A DNA stretch of 64,000 nt from Mesaphorura yosii (lineage: Eukaryota; Arthropoda; Collembola; Poduromorpha; Tullbergiidae), in contig WIXG01000015.1 in assembly GCA_009869945.1 (NCBI GenBank), forward strand, positions 186,001-250,000. Direction: 5' to 3'. How positions within the stretch are numbered: position 1 is the stretch's first letter; each line of letters opens with the position of its first letter. Made by a program: the position numbers and the translations under genes. The notes beneath the pieces were generated by a model that saw only the letters and a list, made by a program, of their open reading frames with translations, searched no databases and was not told the DNA's origin. Of this stretch, positions 61,916 through 64,000 are shown in pieces.

Positions 61916-64000
61916 TTTTGGCACTTATAGTTCAAACGCTGGGGAAAAAACAGCTCGAAATTTGTGTGTTGTGTAAGTCGAAATCAGCACTACGCTGCGC
62001 TGGGAAAGCAGAAAGCATCTCATTAAATTTCAGTATTATTGGGAGCAGAGCATGTGATTGTGACGTCAAGGACCGGCCGAGTAATCCCAATTTCAAAGAA
62101 TCGCTGTTCACGTGATATGATAATGGGAAAATAGTCGAATATTCGTGCTTTTAGCTGTGTTGTCATTGTAATTTGTAGATCCAGTCATTTCTCTGTCCTG
62201 CCTCCTGCGCAGTATTGTAAAGAATTTTCTAATAATGTGAGAAAAAGGTTGTGATTCAAGAAAAGTAATTAATGATGGTGTGTACGAACGAGAACGCACA
62301 CGTCCTAATTGCAATGCACTGAGTGTGTGTGCTGCTCATTATTGCATGGATTGTTAACTCTTACGTGAGTACGAGCGATTACGTCCGATCTATGCTCCCG
62401 CGTTCCGCAGACAGAGAGCATCTTGAATCTTGAGCCTTTCGTTCACGACAGAGCTGAACTGGAGCTATTAGCCAGACTACTTTCACTAATGATGTTCTCA
62501 TTAGAAGTGAAGAAGTGAAGCTCCAAGATTCTTGACGCGATGCGCAATGCTGGCTTGAGGAAGAAAGCAAATTAAGCTTCAAAGAACGTAATGTGTTTGC
62601 CTCGACATGAAGTGCGGCAGCGGCCGGCTGTGATGTGTGATGGAGTGTGAAGTAAAATGAAGGAGAATCAACGCGTGCTCAGCCAGGTTTAGTAGTGTGC
62701 CCGTACCGAGAAAGTAAAAGTATATTAGCTAATTGTGCAAAGTCGGCCGGGAATCTAAAGCTTAAATAATGAGCGTCTAATGGAAACGTACAAGATACGA
62801 TGCGAAACTGTAACCGTAGCTGACTAATGTTAGACTAGACTAGGAACGTTAGTTGTGTTGGCATGATGTTGTAGTGGCTGGCAAAGATGAGATGTTATGT
62901 ACTTCTGTACTTCACACTTGGGGAAACATGACACTTAGTCATTATAGCTTAAGCTTCGAAAATAATTTGGATAATGACCCACAGCCACGGCGGTCGTTGC
63001 TCGTAGCCGTAGAACTTTGTACCGTGTCCGTGTTACCTTTAATTAAGTTTGTGATAATGGATTCACGATTCAAGTCTCTGGTCTTGCCCCAGCTAGGCTG
63101 GGCGAAAGCGTAAAGCGAAGTGCTGAAAATTCAAGATCCTATTACCTGATTTGGCCATGTACTGTACTCTGTAGTATTGAAAATAGGACAAATTATATTT
63201 TTATTCTTGAATTCCAAGAAAAATAAATAAATAAAAATTTGAATCTCTGGTAGCTTCAGAGTGTTCAGAGTTGAAACGATTCTTTCTAGAAATGTAAACG
63301 TATGAAACAAAAGGCATTGTTGTACCTCCTGCACCGATGATCGATGCGACTGTGACCAAATCTAATTTATTGATGTAGGATTTCGGTAAAACCTCTGCTT
63401 ATTTTCGGTGTTTAATTTTCTTGTGTCTACAGCGCGACAAACGACAGAATTCTAAAAATAGCTCTCAAGATGTTAATTGTTAAGGCGTAGCATAAAGTAA
63501 CACGCTAGTTTAGATCCAGATATGTAAAACTGTGACGTAAAATAAAAATGTTCGTCGTGTTCAATCCCCGCCGACTCTTGCCAGCGATTCGCAATCTGAG
63601 ACTCACATCAGTGGCATTGCCACATTGGAAGGATTTGAAGTCCTGTGAGCCTAAAATATATGCAACTCCTTCCTTCATGGAACGATGAATCTTTCTGCTG
63701 GAGCCGGCTGGATTTTCTTTTCACATTAAGCTTTCCACAACTTTCTCCATCTCATTGCACTCGCGCAGGTCGAAATCCAGCTTCCGAATCCGTACTATTA
63801 ATCATTTTCATTTACTCACGAACACATTGGGAGTTGCTTTCAATGAAATGATTACGTTATGTGCTTACCACGTGCGTGTGGTGAACGGAATAAGAATTCT
63901 GCTCTGTTCGTAATCCCTGTTCATTTGCGTATGGAGTCATCGAGCACACAATGCGAAAGATTAATTTTATACTGGATCGTTAGATTTCTGTTCCGACCAC
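61916..64000 (+). other. 3' UTR and downstream flank of the receptor gene
   Basis: No exon or recognised gene lies here. The first canonical AATAAA after the stop codon is in an (AATA)n tract at 63222-63235, and another is at 63541-63546. A 3' UTR of at least 1.3 kb is therefore likely if these are used. The open frames at 62379-62582 (-) and 62853-63113 (+) look like chance frames. Confidence 0.5.
63222..63235 (+). terminator. Clustered AATAAA signals downstream of the receptor
   Basis: Overlapping AATAAA hexamers in a short AATA repeat form the first canonical poly(A) signals after the receptor stop codon at 61915. An additional isolated AATAAA is at 63541-63546. Confidence 0.4.

Noticed and set aside
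1-64000. CRISPR arrays, operons, prophage or toxin-antitoxin systems
   Set aside because: No regularly spaced repeats or prokaryotic gene organisation. The intron-split genes show this is an animal chromosome.

Overview
The window reads as a nuclear chromosomal segment from an arthropod, probably an insect or another pancrustacean. The genes are split by GT-AG introns, most of them with GTAAG-type donors, and there are no operons or bacterial-style gene packing. Two recognised genes fit this reading: a Sprint/RIN-type Ras and Rab5 regulator, and a class B1 receptor of the parathyroid-hormone-receptor-like type. I cannot fix the species from sequence alone.

Layout. Bases 1-24822 hold no exon I can support and are probably the 5' flank or a long 5' intron of the next gene. 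Bases 24823-36276 (+) carry eleven exons of a sprint/RIN orthologue: SH2, proline-rich linker, RIN/VPS9 region and a C-terminal Ras-association domain. Directly downstream and convergent is a four-exon gene for the spliceosomal Sm protein SmG (37134-37617, -). Its poly(A) signal lies about 30 nt from that of sprint. SmG is divergent from the nine-exon gene for translation initiation factor eIF3 subunit L (38023-40350, +), with only about 405 bp between the two start codons. After eIF3L come a decayed J-domain (DnaJ-like) pseudogene (40537-40913, -) and a five-exon gene for a small type II membrane protein with a cysteine-bearing ectodomain (41578-42886, -).

From 42.9 to 53.7 kb there is no gene I can name. 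Several minus-strand open segments with splice-like borders lie there, and they may belong to one or more unrecognised or decaying genes. From 53734 to 61915 (+) eleven exons encode a PTH-receptor-like class B1 GPCR; its signal-peptide exon was not found. The rest of the window is its 3' UTR and flank.

The named genes share no pathway. SmG and eIF3L are housekeeping (splicing, translation) and share a compact divergent promoter region. Sprint and the GPCR are signalling genes with longer introns. Exon coordinates were derived by hand from splice consensus, reading phase and family knowledge. They are consistent in phase throughout, but no alignment or transcript data were available.
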